Assembly (NCBI RefSeq): GCF_003611475.1
Contig: NZ_RAXT01000032.1
Span: 1-37,441, forward strand
Direction: 5' to 3'
Length of the DNA: 37,441 nt
DNA from: Acinetobacter rongchengensis
GTDB taxonomy: Bacteria; Pseudomonadota; Gammaproteobacteria; Pseudomonadales; Moraxellaceae
This document shows, piece by piece, positions 9,175 through 18,900 of the stretch. Made by a program: the position numbers and the translations under genes. Every line of letters starts with the position of its first letter. Within the stretch, counting starts at the first letter, position 1. The notes under the pieces were generated by a model. That model was not told where the DNA came from. It was given only the letters and a program-made list of their open reading frames with translations, and did no database searches.

Positions 9175-10648
9175 TTTACAAGCCAATGCAACCCCTAATC
9201 TTGTTGCTGAAGAAGTGAATCTACTTGATTCAATTGTTGAACGCAGTCGAATAGCAAGAAATGATGAAGAACATGCCCGAGCTAGAAACTTAATTGGCGA
9301 ATTGGCAAAAGAAGTGATGGCTGGAACAATTACTGTTTCAGAAAATATGTCTTTGTCTATTGATAAGCGGATTGCAGAAATAGATGCTTTGATTTCGACT
9401 CAATTGAGTAAAATCATGCATCATGAACAATTTCAAAAAATTGAATCGACTTGGCGTGGCTTACATTATTTTTGTCAGGAGTCTCCATCCAATCCTTTAA
9501 TTAAAATTCGTATGTTAAATACAACGAAAAAAGAGTTGGTGAAAGATTTCCAAGGAGCGACTGATTTCGATCAAAGCACCTTGTTTAAGAAAATTTATGA
9601 AGAAGAGTATGGTTCTTTTGGTGGTGCACCATATGCAACTTTGATTGGTGATTTCGAGTTTGATCGTACACCATCTGATATGTACCTTTTAGAACAAATT
9701 TCACATGTTGCAGCTGCTTCACATGCACCTTTTATTTCTGCGGCAAGCAGTAATATGTTGGGACTAGAGTCTTTTACAGATATTGATCGTCCTCGTGATG
9801 TTTCTAAAGTATTTGAAACTGCAGAATATGCTCAATGGCGCTCATTCCGTGAAAGTGATGATGCTCGTTATGTGGCTTTGACTATGCCACGTGTATTGGG
9901 ACGTTTGCCTTATGATCCTAAAGAGGGTTGGTCAACTGAAGGTTTTAACTTTGTCGAAGAAGTTTCGGGTGAAAACCATGATGAATATCTATGGATGAAT
10001 GCTGCTTATGCCTTTGGAACACGTTTAACCAATGCTTTTGATATGCACGGTTGGTGTGCTGCAATTCGTGGTGTAGAAGGTGGTGGCATGGTTGAAGGTT
10101 TACCAGTCCATACATTTAAGACCAATGATGGTGAAGTTGTGTTTAAGTGCCCAACAGAAATTGCCATTACAGATCGTCGTGAAAAAGAGCTTAGTGATTT
10201 AGGTTTTATTCCTCTAGTTCATTGTAAAAATACAGATTATGCTGCTTTTTTTGGTGCGCAATCTACGCAAAAACCAAAAAAATATGACAGTGATAGTGCA
10301 AATGCAAACTCATCATTGTCAAGTCAGATTCAATATATTATGGCTGTTTCTCGTATCGCTCATTACCTAAAAGCAATGATGCGAGATAAAGTTGGAAGTT
10401 TTGCTTCAGCTGGGAATGTAGAAGTATTCCTCAATGAGTGGTTATCTCAGTATGTACTACTTGATGATGGCGCTTCTCAAGAAGCTAAAGCACAGTATCC
10501 ACTTCGTGAAGCTTCTGTCAAAGTTGTAGAAAATCCTGCTGAGCCAGGGCACTACAAGTCTGTGGTTTTTTTAAGACCGCATTTCCAGCTGGATGAGTTG
10601 TCGGTTTCATTGCGACTCGTTACTGAGTTGCCTCAGTCCTCAAATTAA
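9167..10648 (+). CDS. tssC: TssC (VipB), T6SS contractile sheath large subunit
   Basis: A 493-aa sheath protein, the usual family length. Conserved stretches include ESTWRGLHYF, FDRTPSDMYLL, MPRVLGRLPYDP and GWCAAIRGVEGGG. I chose the ATG at 9167 over an upstream in-frame codon at 9146 because GAGGTGGGG (9151-9159) sits just ahead of it and the upstream codons lie inside tssB. With TssB it forms the sheath whose contraction drives Hcp, the tip and effectors into the target. Confidence 0.97.
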   Translation: MNNLQANATPNLVAEEVNLLDSIVERSRIARNDEEHARARNLIGELAKEVMAGTITVSENMSLSIDKRIAEIDALISTQLSKIMHHEQFQKIESTWRGLHYFCQESPSNPLIKIRMLNTTKKELVKDFQGATDFDQSTLFKKIYEEEYGSFGGAPYATLIGDFEFDRTPSDMYLLEQISHVAAASHAPFISAASSNMLGLESFTDIDRPRDVSKVFETAEYAQWRSFRESDDARYVALTMPRVLGRLPYDPKEGWSTEGFNFVEEVSGENHDEYLWMNAAYAFGTRLTNAFDMHGWCAAIRGVEGGGMVEGLPVHTFKTNDGEVVFKCPTEIAITDRREKELSDLGFIPLVHCKNTDYAAFFGAQSTQKPKKYDSDSANANSSLSSQIQYIMAVSRIAHYLKAMMRDKVGSFASAGNVEVFLNEWLSQYVLLDDGASQEAKAQYPLREASVKVVENPAEPGHYKSVVFLRPHFQLDELSVSLRLVTELPQSSN

Positions 10649-10695
10649 AATAGAGAACAGCTAAATAATAACTTTAAAAAAATAGGGTAATTCCA

Positions 10696-11199
10696 ATGAA
10701 AGATATATATGTTCACTTCCAAGGTAAATATAAAGTTGATGGTGAGTCTCGCGACTCTGAGCACAAGAATTGGCTAGAAGTTAATTCTTGGTCTCATAAC
10801 ATCCGTCAACCTAAGTCTGCAACTTCTTCAAGTGTTGGTGGTCATACTGCTGAACGTGTTGAGCATTCGGATATGGTTTTTGTTAAAGATTTGGATGCAA
10901 CGAGTCCAAAACTTTGGGAAGCATGCTCAGCGGGTTATACATTTGATGAAGTACAAATTGATTTTTATCGTGCTAATGGCGATAAACGTATCAAATATTT
11001 ACAAATCAAGTTGAAGCATGTTTTGGTTTCAAGTGTAACTCCAGTGGTCAATGAAGAAGGTGTACCAACGGAAGCATTTGGTTTGAAATATGCTGCAGTT
11101 GAGTGGACTTACAACCAACAAGATATTAATGGTTCTGCTAAAGGTGCCGTTACTAAGAAATGGTCTCTTTCAAATAATACTGCATCTTACGCTGCATAA
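10696..11199 (+). CDS. hcp: Hcp (TssD), T6SS inner-tube protein
   Basis: A 167-aa protein with the Hcp fold signature: DIYVHFQGKYKVDGES at the start, an NSWSHNIRQPKSA loop near residues 30-42, SSVTPVV near 110, and a C-terminal WTYNQQDING strand. Hcp hexamers stack into the tube fired through the sheath and carry cargo. It is set within the sheath and baseplate genes of the same operon. A very stable hairpin follows immediately (11214-11244), which fits the large amounts of Hcp each shot needs. Confidence 0.97.
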   Translation: MKDIYVHFQGKYKVDGESRDSEHKNWLEVNSWSHNIRQPKSATSSSVGGHTAERVEHSDMVFVKDLDATSPKLWEACSAGYTFDEVQIDFYRANGDKRIKYLQIKLKHVLVSSVTPVVNEEGVPTEAFGLKYAAVEWTYNQQDINGSAKGAVTKKWSLSNNTASYAA

Positions 11200-11213
11200 T
11201 TATTTGCTGAGAT

Positions 11214-11244
11214 GGATAGAGACGATTACGTCTCTATCCTTTTT
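11214..11244 (+). terminator. Intrinsic terminator/attenuator hairpin after hcp
   Basis: Perfect 11-bp arms GGATAGAGACG (11214-11224) and CGTCTCTATCC (11229-11239) enclose the tetraloop ATTA and are followed by five T residues. This is a textbook Rho-independent terminator inside the operon, 15 nt after the hcp stop and 20 nt before tssE. It may end part of the transcripts or protect the hcp mRNA 3' end. Confidence 0.88.
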
Positions 11245-11264
11245 AAATAATTAGAACTTAATTT

Positions 11265-11732
11265 ATGAATTTAGATCAACTTTACCCCTATGGATTTCGA
11301 TCTACACTGTTTGATCGTCTAATTGTTGAAGATGATAAAGGTCTTTCAATTCATGAATTGAGGGAATCAATAGCTCGAGATTTAGAAGACTTACTGAATA
11401 CACGTATCGCTAAACTTGATTTAGATATTGATGAATATGCTTTGGCAAAACAGTCGATTGTGCAATTCGGAATCATTGATTTTGTTGGTTTATCTACTGC
11501 TAATCCGACCGATCGTCAAACTATTTGTCAGTCTATAGAGCAGTCCATCGTTTCACATGAACCACGCTTAAAACAAATAAAAGTTGAGATGCAGTTGGAT
11601 GAACTCAATGTTGGCTCTTTGTCTTTAAGTATCCAAGCTTTTTTTAACATCCACCCACTTTATGAACCTGTAATTTTTGATGCCTTACTTAAGCCAACGA
11701 CACAGCAATATGTCATTTCTGCGCGATCTTAA
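11265..11732 (+). CDS. tssE: TssE, T6SS baseplate gp25-like protein
   Basis: A 155-aa protein of the GPW/gp25 family. It has the N-terminal LYPYGFRSTLFDRL (residues 6-19) and SIARDLEDLLNTR (about 35-47), where the family's conserved E-D-LLNTR motif lies. TssE joins TssF and TssG in the baseplate wedge and helps start sheath polymerisation. The ribosome site ahead of the ATG is weak and the gene follows a terminator-like hairpin, so its expression may be much lower than that of hcp. Confidence 0.95.
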   Translation: MNLDQLYPYGFRSTLFDRLIVEDDKGLSIHELRESIARDLEDLLNTRIAKLDLDIDEYALAKQSIVQFGIIDFVGLSTANPTDRQTICQSIEQSIVSHEPRLKQIKVEMQLDELNVGSLSLSIQAFFNIHPLYEPVIFDALLKPTTQQYVISARS

Positions 11733-11749
11733 AATAAAGTAGGTGTGCC

Positions 11750-13558
11750 GTGATAGAAGAACTTTTACCGTATTATGAAAAGCAGTTACAAGAATTTGGA
11801 CAACAATCACGTGAATTTGCAGATAAATACCCAAAAATTGCACAAAGGCTTTCATTAAATCAAGAACAAATCGATGATCCTCATATCGAACGTTTGATTC
11901 AGGCATTCTCATTAATTGCAGCCCGTATCGATAAAAAATTAGTGGATAGCTACGATATTTTTACGCGTTCTTTATTTGAAGTTATGTTTCCTCAATATTT
12001 GCGACATTTTCCCGCTTGTTCAGTGGTCAGTTTTGAGGATATTGATAAACAAAAGCAATTGACTGATGCGCATTTGATTCCTAAAGGTACAACTTTAAAG
12101 TCTCGAAGTATTAAAGGTGTCCAGTGTGAATTTAATACCAGTGCTGATGTAAAACTTCTACCAATTCAGTTGGAAGGTCTACGTTTTCAGACCAACCCAA
12201 GTGCACATATTCATTTGAATCAAAATGCAACTTTAAGTTTAAAATTTGATTTATTTAATTCAGCGCAAAAATGCTTGGAAAACGAGAAATTACCTATTTA
12301 TTTAGATGCAATCTCAAATTTCCCACTCCAAGTTTTGGACCATATTTTTCATCAAGATACCAGTTTTAGTCTTAGAGTTAAGCAGCAAGTCATTGAAATT
12401 GAAAACCCTTTTGAAGTAATGGGCTTTAGTGAGCAAGAAAGTCTTTTGCCTATAGATCAGCATACTCATCATGCTTATCGATTATTGATGGAATTTTTTT
12501 GTTTTCCTGAGAAATTTAGCTATCTCAACTTAAATCTAGCTTTTTTAAAATATTTAAAGACCGCAGTTCAGCATTTTGAGATACAGATCCATTTAAAATT
12601 AAATTTGAATGATCAAGCTGTGATTCGAAATTATTCAGAATTGAATATTGCGAATTTTAAATTATTCACGAGTCCTGTTGTGAACCTGTTTGAAAAGCAG
12701 GCAGAACCTCAAAAAATAAATCATAAAAACTTAGAATATCCATTAATTACCGATGCCCATCATCCTGAGCTTTATCAAGTTTATTCCATACTTAATATGA
12801 ATTTGATTCGTGAAAAAAGCAATCAAGATCAAGTGGTTTATCCGATTTTGCCATTTTTTGCGATGAGTCACTATCATGGAGATGATGTTCAATTTTTTTA
12901 TGCTTTAAATCCTACGATTTTAAAAAATCAAGTTGTTGAAACAGGTTATTCGATTATTTCAAAGCATCTTGAGCCACAAAGTATTAAATCGGATTTTGTG
13001 AGTTGTAGCCTGCTTTGTTCAAACCGTGATTTGCCGTACGAGTCCTTTGGACAGAATAATAACGTGTTGACTCTGAGTGATAGTGGTGTTGCTCGTCGAT
13101 TATTGGTTTTGAAAAGACCAACGGCACCTTTTCAATTCCAACAAAATAAAAAAGAACAATGGCGAATAATTTCTCATCTTTCACTCAATACTTTGGCGTT
13201 AATGAAAGGCGATGCGGTAAGCCATATTAAGGAGTTATTGGAACTCTATAATTTACCAAAATCAAAGGAAAATCATCTGGTTATTGATGCTATTAAAACG
13301 ATTGATTTTGAAATCATCCATAAGTTAGTCGAAGCAAAACCTTTTCCGATGTTTGTACGTGGTGTGAAAGTTTCGATGTGTGTTGATGCTCAAATATTTC
13401 GTGGCCATAGCTTATATATTTTCAGTGAATTAATTTCTCATATTTTTAACTTAAAAGTACAAATGAATAGCTTTGTCGATGTTTTTGTTAGAGATATCAA
13501 TAGTAAACAGGAGTTATACCAATGCGTGCAGAACGTTGGTGGCAAGAAGCTTCTGTAA
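11750..13558 (+). CDS. tssF: TssF, T6SS baseplate subunit
   Basis: A 602-aa baseplate protein. The start is GTG at 11750, supported by an AGGTG ribosome site and by the family N-terminus (ELLPYYEKQLQEF). Conserved stretches include DPHIERLIQAFSLIAARI (about 44-61) and DIFTRSLFEVMFPQYLRH. TssF dimerises and pairs with TssG to make the wedge around the spike. The end overlaps tssG by 37 nt, so translation of the two partners is probably linked. Confidence 0.96.
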   Translation: MIEELLPYYEKQLQEFGQQSREFADKYPKIAQRLSLNQEQIDDPHIERLIQAFSLIAARIDKKLVDSYDIFTRSLFEVMFPQYLRHFPACSVVSFEDIDKQKQLTDAHLIPKGTTLKSRSIKGVQCEFNTSADVKLLPIQLEGLRFQTNPSAHIHLNQNATLSLKFDLFNSAQKCLENEKLPIYLDAISNFPLQVLDHIFHQDTSFSLRVKQQVIEIENPFEVMGFSEQESLLPIDQHTHHAYRLLMEFFCFPEKFSYLNLNLAFLKYLKTAVQHFEIQIHLKLNLNDQAVIRNYSELNIANFKLFTSPVVNLFEKQAEPQKINHKNLEYPLITDAHHPELYQVYSILNMNLIREKSNQDQVVYPILPFFAMSHYHGDDVQFFYALNPTILKNQVVETGYSIISKHLEPQSIKSDFVSCSLLCSNRDLPYESFGQNNNVLTLSDSGVARRLLVLKRPTAPFQFQQNKKEQWRIISHLSLNTLALMKGDAVSHIKELLELYNLPKSKENHLVIDAIKTIDFEIIHKLVEAKPFPMFVRGVKVSMCVDAQIFRGHSLYIFSELISHIFNLKVQMNSFVDVFVRDINSKQELYQCVQNVGGKKLL

Positions 13559-14514
13559 TTGATGCGCTGTTTAAAACCCCTACAGCATATGAATTTATTC
13601 AAACAACACGCCTTTTTAGGCATGCACCTCAATCAGCAGTTTTAAAAAATTGGTCTGATGATTTTCGTTTTGAAAGTTCTTTAAACTTGAATTTTCCAAA
13701 GAATGAAATTGAGTCATTGAATCAAGAAGATGAACGTATTCATTTAACAAATTTAGTGGTAGGGCTAACAGGTATGCAGGGTGTAATGCCCTATATCTAT
13801 ACCAATAAAGTCAAACGCTCTCCTCGTAAGCAACGTGTTGAAATTCAGAAATTTTTAGGCCTATTTAATCATAAATTAACAGCACAATTTGTTGAAGCGA
13901 GCTTGAGCTACAATTTGCCAGTACGCTATGAAATTGAAAAAGAAAACGACTATCTTGAAATCTTACATGCATTGAATGGTTATATTCAGGCTCAACATCA
14001 ACAACATGATTTAGATGATTATTTTGCAGAATTTGCGGGATTGATGCAGGGGCAAAATAATACTGCACATGCACTAAAAACAATGTTGAGTTGTGTATTC
14101 AACCAATCTGTTGAAGTAAAAGAATATGTTGTTGAAAAATTTAGTTTGGCAAAGGAACAACAAACGGTTCTAGGTGGAGAGAATGCATCTTTGCTCGGGG
14201 TAAATACTTTTTGCGGAGACACGATTCGGCAAATTGATGGGAAAATTGAGATCCAAATAGGTCCACTGAAATACTCACAATATTTAGAGTTTTTACCAAA
14301 ACAAAGATTGAGCAATAAACTTAAACATATTTTACAGAGTTGGTGTAGTCCGACTTTGCTTATCGATTTGCGTCTAATACTTGCCAAAGAAGACATTCAA
14401 GCTTTGCAACTAAGTTCAACAAACCGTATAGGTTTGGCCCGGGGAGCTTTTGTTATGCCTAAATTGCAAATGGATAATGATGAAACTTGTTATGCACTCA
14501 TTGGAGTGTCATAA
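13522..14514 (+). CDS. tssG: TssG, T6SS baseplate subunit
   Basis: A 330-aa protein. The N-terminus ERWWQEASVIDALFKTPTAY and the following EFIQTTRLF match the TssG family, as does GLTGMQGVMPYIYT near residues 83-96. It binds TssF and carries the loops that recruit TssK. The start is backed by CAGGAG about ten bases upstream and overlaps the tssF end by 37 nt. The stop TAA abuts the ATG of the next gene with no spacing. Confidence 0.95.
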   Translation: MRAERWWQEASVIDALFKTPTAYEFIQTTRLFRHAPQSAVLKNWSDDFRFESSLNLNFPKNEIESLNQEDERIHLTNLVVGLTGMQGVMPYIYTNKVKRSPRKQRVEIQKFLGLFNHKLTAQFVEASLSYNLPVRYEIEKENDYLEILHALNGYIQAQHQQHDLDDYFAEFAGLMQGQNNTAHALKTMLSCVFNQSVEVKEYVVEKFSLAKEQQTVLGGENASLLGVNTFCGDTIRQIDGKIEIQIGPLKYSQYLEFLPKQRLSNKLKHILQSWCSPTLLIDLRLILAKEDIQALQLSSTNRIGLARGAFVMPKLQMDNDETCYALIGVS

Positions 14515-15909
14515 ATGATCAAAATTATTTTAACCACATTGTTTGGCGTTTTGTTACTTGTGATTACAGGTATCATTTTTTATTGGCGTGATATTAAGCA
14601 TGATCCGAGCAGGCAAGATTTTTTAATATTTTTTGGGTTAATTCCACTTTCAATTACATTCTTGATTTTAATGCCAATGCTCATCAAAAAATTTTACGAG
14701 CGTCATCAAGAGAAGAAAAAGCAAAAGAATGCTGAAGCTGAACAAGCATCAGAAACGCAAATCGCTGCTGAGAAGCAAGAGAGTGATCAGATTGATTGGG
14801 TTCAATTACAAGTATTTTCGGTAACCAGCTTAAGTGGAATAGCTGAAAATGAAGCACATATTGAGCTTCTTCAAAATCCTATTAGCCCACAACTTGATCA
14901 ACAACTTTTTAATCATTTTAACTTACCGACAACTTCTTTTCGTATCGCTGAAATAGATAATGCCGTAAATAATGATGCTGAATTAGCGATATTTTCACCC
15001 CGTCGAAAGCGAATCGTTGCGCTGATCCAGCAACAACTTGAGCAAAATATTGATGTTTTATCTCAAATTGCAGCACATTTGAAAAATTCAGCGTTGTTTT
15101 ATGATGTTAAGTTGGCACACGAATACCGTATGCATCCAGCATGGATGAATCCTAATAGTGAACATCAGGATGAGGAAATCGAACAAAAGGTTGTTGAGTC
15201 TGTACCAAGATTAAACCGTTTAAATATCCATATTATTTTAGCCGAAAATTTACTTCATTTTTGGGATGAGGATTCTCCTTCTGCAATGGTGAATGAGTTT
15301 TTAACTGGGCTTGGGATTATTCCTCAACATTTAGATACGCAATATCATTATTGGGGGAAGTCAGCGTATAAAGATTGGATTCAGCTCTTAAAACAAATCC
15401 AATATTTAGATTCCGAAGTCTCTTTTTTTATCGTTGTAGACTCTGAAATTGATTCAGAAACCATTGCAGATGTTGCATGGGGATTTGAAAAATATATTCC
15501 ATCTGAATATGCCAGTACGTGCTGTATTACCAGTACAAATGTCGAATTACAGAATTTAGTCGCGATTAAAAATATCCGAATCGCATTAAATGCAGATCAA
15601 GCAGTAAAAACATTAAAAGGTTTGAGTTTAGAAAAAGCACCTCAGTTTACCCAAGATGAACCATTTGTCTTGATTTTAGATGATCCAACTGAAGCTAAAT
15701 TGGCTAAAAAATTAAAGCTAAATTTTGCTGAAAGTATGATTGAAGAACAGCATTACCTTTATAGCGTAAGTTGCTTAGGACAGACACAGACGCTATCCAA
15801 AATTTTTGGATTTATGCTGGGTTTGCATTTTAAAGATGAGCTGTACGGCTATGTATATAGTGCTGAACATCAGCAGACCCAAGTGATTGTTGGGACCGAA
15901 TTTGCATAA
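14515..15909 (+). CDS. T6SS-associated two-pass membrane protein, unknown function
   Basis: A 464-aa protein between tssG and tssM that I do not recognise. It has two hydrophobic segments (about 4-24 and 36-57), a highly charged Lys/Glu/Gln stretch (about 58-95, possible coiled coil) and a large soluble domain (about 95-464) without a motif I can name. Two passes with the basic stretch after the second would put the large domain in the cytoplasm. GGAG (14503-14506) precedes the ATG, which follows the tssG stop directly. Its place between baseplate and membrane-complex genes suggests a role in assembling or docking them. That is inference. Confidence 0.88.
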   Translation: MIKIILTTLFGVLLLVITGIIFYWRDIKHDPSRQDFLIFFGLIPLSITFLILMPMLIKKFYERHQEKKKQKNAEAEQASETQIAAEKQESDQIDWVQLQVFSVTSLSGIAENEAHIELLQNPISPQLDQQLFNHFNLPTTSFRIAEIDNAVNNDAELAIFSPRRKRIVALIQQQLEQNIDVLSQIAAHLKNSALFYDVKLAHEYRMHPAWMNPNSEHQDEEIEQKVVESVPRLNRLNIHIILAENLLHFWDEDSPSAMVNEFLTGLGIIPQHLDTQYHYWGKSAYKDWIQLLKQIQYLDSEVSFFIVVDSEIDSETIADVAWGFEKYIPSEYASTCCITSTNVELQNLVAIKNIRIALNADQAVKTLKGLSLEKAPQFTQDEPFVLILDDPTEAKLAKKLKLNFAESMIEEQHYLYSVSCLGQTQTLSKIFGFMLGLHFKDELYGYVYSAEHQQTQVIVGTEFA

Positions 15910-15957
15910 AAATATATGCATAGAATTGACATATAAATACAGAAAGAAATAGAGAAA

Positions 15958-18900
15958 ATGATACATACAATTTTAGGTTATGTTTGGCAATATGTAACAA
16001 ATCCCAAGGCGGTCATTGCGCTTTCAATTCTTGTCGCCTTGATTTCCTCGTATAGCGTTGTTCCTCGCCATATTTTTATCATGATGGTTGCAGCTTATAT
16101 ACTCGGGTTAATCATTTATGCAATTTTTTGGTTTATTCAACGTAGGAAGCATACCAGTCAAGGTGAAGCTTTAGCTGAGGCTATTCAACAAGACAATACT
16201 GCTGAATATGGAAAGCAGAAAGACAAAGAAGAATTACAACTGATTAATCAGCAGATGAAAGATTCAATTCAATTGATTCGGAAGTCTAAATTGGGAGATA
16301 AAAGGGGCAGTGCGGCGCTGTACGAGTTACCTTGGTATATGGTGATTGGTAATCCTGCTGCAGGGAAAAGTTCGGCCATTTATCACTCAGGTTTGAAATT
16401 TCCTTTTGAAGAATCACATCAGAAAATTGTATCTTCTGGACTGAGTGGAACTCGAAATTGTGATTGGTTTTTTTCAACAGAAGGGGTTTTACTGGATACT
16501 GCTGGACGATATTCAGTTTATTCAGAAGATCATTCAGAATGGCTCGGTTTTCTAGATATTTTGAAAAAGAATCGTTCAAAAGCACCGATTAATGGCCTGA
16601 TTGTGATTGTGAGTGTAGCTGAGCTCGTCAGTCAAAGTCCTGAAAAATCAATTAAATTAGCCAAGAGTTTACGTGCACGTATTCAAGACCTAACTGAGCG
16701 ATTAGAAATTTTTGCACCTGTTTATTTGGTGTTTTCTAAAATGGATTTAATTGCAGGTTTTACTGAGTTTTTTGAGTGCTATGAAGCTGCTGAGTTTGAT
16801 CAGGTTTGGGGAGCGACGCTACCTTATGATCCTGAATCATCACAAAATGCAGTTGAGCATTTTGAGAAACATTACAGTATTTTATACGATGGCTTAAAAG
16901 GGGTAAGTACAACACATTTGAGTCGTCGCCATGCACAGAATATTTCTCCAAGTGTGATGACTTTCCCTTTAGAATTTAAAACATTAAAACCTGTTTTAAA
17001 GACATTTATTGGGACTTTATTTGAGGAAAATCCTTATCAATTTAAACCTGTATTCCGTGGTTTTTATTTTACCAGTGCTTTACAAGAAGGTGTCATTGAA
17101 AGCCCAATGACGGAACAGATTGTTGAGGATTTCCAACTCGCAAAAATACCGAATAGTGAGCATGGTGTTCCGCAAAACTCGATTTCTCAAAATCATGGTT
17201 ATTTTTTGAAAGGGTTATTTTCAGAAGTTATTTTAAAAGACAAAAATTTAGTTAAACAACATATTAACCCAACAACCAAACGCAGACGTTATTTAGGTTT
17301 TATTGCTGCTTTGTTGGGGGTTTCCATTATTCTTGGGCTGTGGGTTTGGTCTTATCGGAATAATCAACAGCTCATTGCAGATGTTCAGGCCGATTTAAAT
17401 AAAGTCGTGCAAATGGAACAGGTTTCGGGGCAAGAGCTAGCAACACAGATAGATGCTTTGTTGATTTTGCAACAACGTTTAGAGCAATTGGATGATTTTG
17501 ATCAGCATCGCCCTTTGAAATTTTCGTTTGGTTTATATCAAGGCAATGAGTTAAGAGAAAAACTAAAAGTTGAATACTTAAAAGGTGTAAAACAAATTGT
17601 TTTAATACCAAGTCAGCAAAATATTGCTCAATATTTACAAAGAGTTAAAAGTAATGAGCAAACACTAAAACAAAATCATGTCAATGTAGAAATTAAACAA
17701 ACATCATCAGCACAAATTGCATCGGAACCTTTAGATACAAACCCACAAGATGCTTACAATGCTTTGAAAGCTTACTTGATGATGAGTAATCCTCAATACA
17801 TGGACTCAAGTCATTTAAGTGACCAAGTCACACGTTTTTGGCGTTCATGGTTGGATGCCAATCGCGGGCAAATGCCACGTGGAGAAATGATTCAAAAGGC
17901 AGAGAAAATCTTGAGCTATTCAATGAGTTTAGCTAATGATAAAACGTTCCCTGTTTTAGAGTCTGATGCGCAGTTAGTTGACCAAACCCGTCAAGTGTTA
18001 TTGTCTGTGGTTCGTGGTATGCCTGCCCGTGATCGTGTGTATAACGAAATTAAGATGCGTGCTGCGGTAAGATTCCCTGCTGTAACAGTTGTGCAAATAG
18101 TAGGGGAGACAAATCGTAGTGTGATGTTGGGTGGTTATGCTTTACCAGGTGTATTCACGCAAAAGGCATGGGATGAATATGTTGATAAAGCGATTGAAGA
18201 TGCTGCAAATAAACCAACAGATACCAAAGATTGGGTGCTGAATAGTACACAATCGGATGATTTAACCTTCAGTGGAAGTCCAGATCAAATCCGAAAACAA
18301 TTAACGCAGTTGTATAAGCAAGAATACATTGCTGAATGGAAAAAATTCATCAATGCAACACATTATGCGAAAGGGGCTGATTTTGTTCAGCAAACTAAAA
18401 TAATGGATGTGTTGGGTGAACCACAAAATTCGCCAATTCGTACTTATATAGATCGTGTTGCGAAAGAAACCAGCTGGGATAATCCTGTTGTACAGGCAGA
18501 ACTTGCTGCACCACAAACAGGTTTTATTGCTTGGTTTAAACGTAAAGTTTTAGGGCAGGGTAAATCTGAAGATATACAGCGGGCTTCAAATCAGGCTCAA
18601 GGCCAGATTTCTCAGCAGTTCCAAATATTCTATCAATTGGTACGTAAACGTGATGACTTACAAAATCAGTCACTTCTGGATGACTATTTTCAAAATATGG
18701 CGCAAGTCAGAAGTAAATTAAATGATTTACGCAGTGCAGGTGATTTTGGTCCAAATGCTTTGGCTTTAGCTAAACTTACGATTAACGATCAAACCTCTGT
18801 GTTTAATACAACCCAAAAAGTGGTAGATGAAAAGCTCATCGTTGGTTTAAATGAACTTGATCAGCAAATGATCCAAAAGATTTTGGTTAGTCCATTAACA

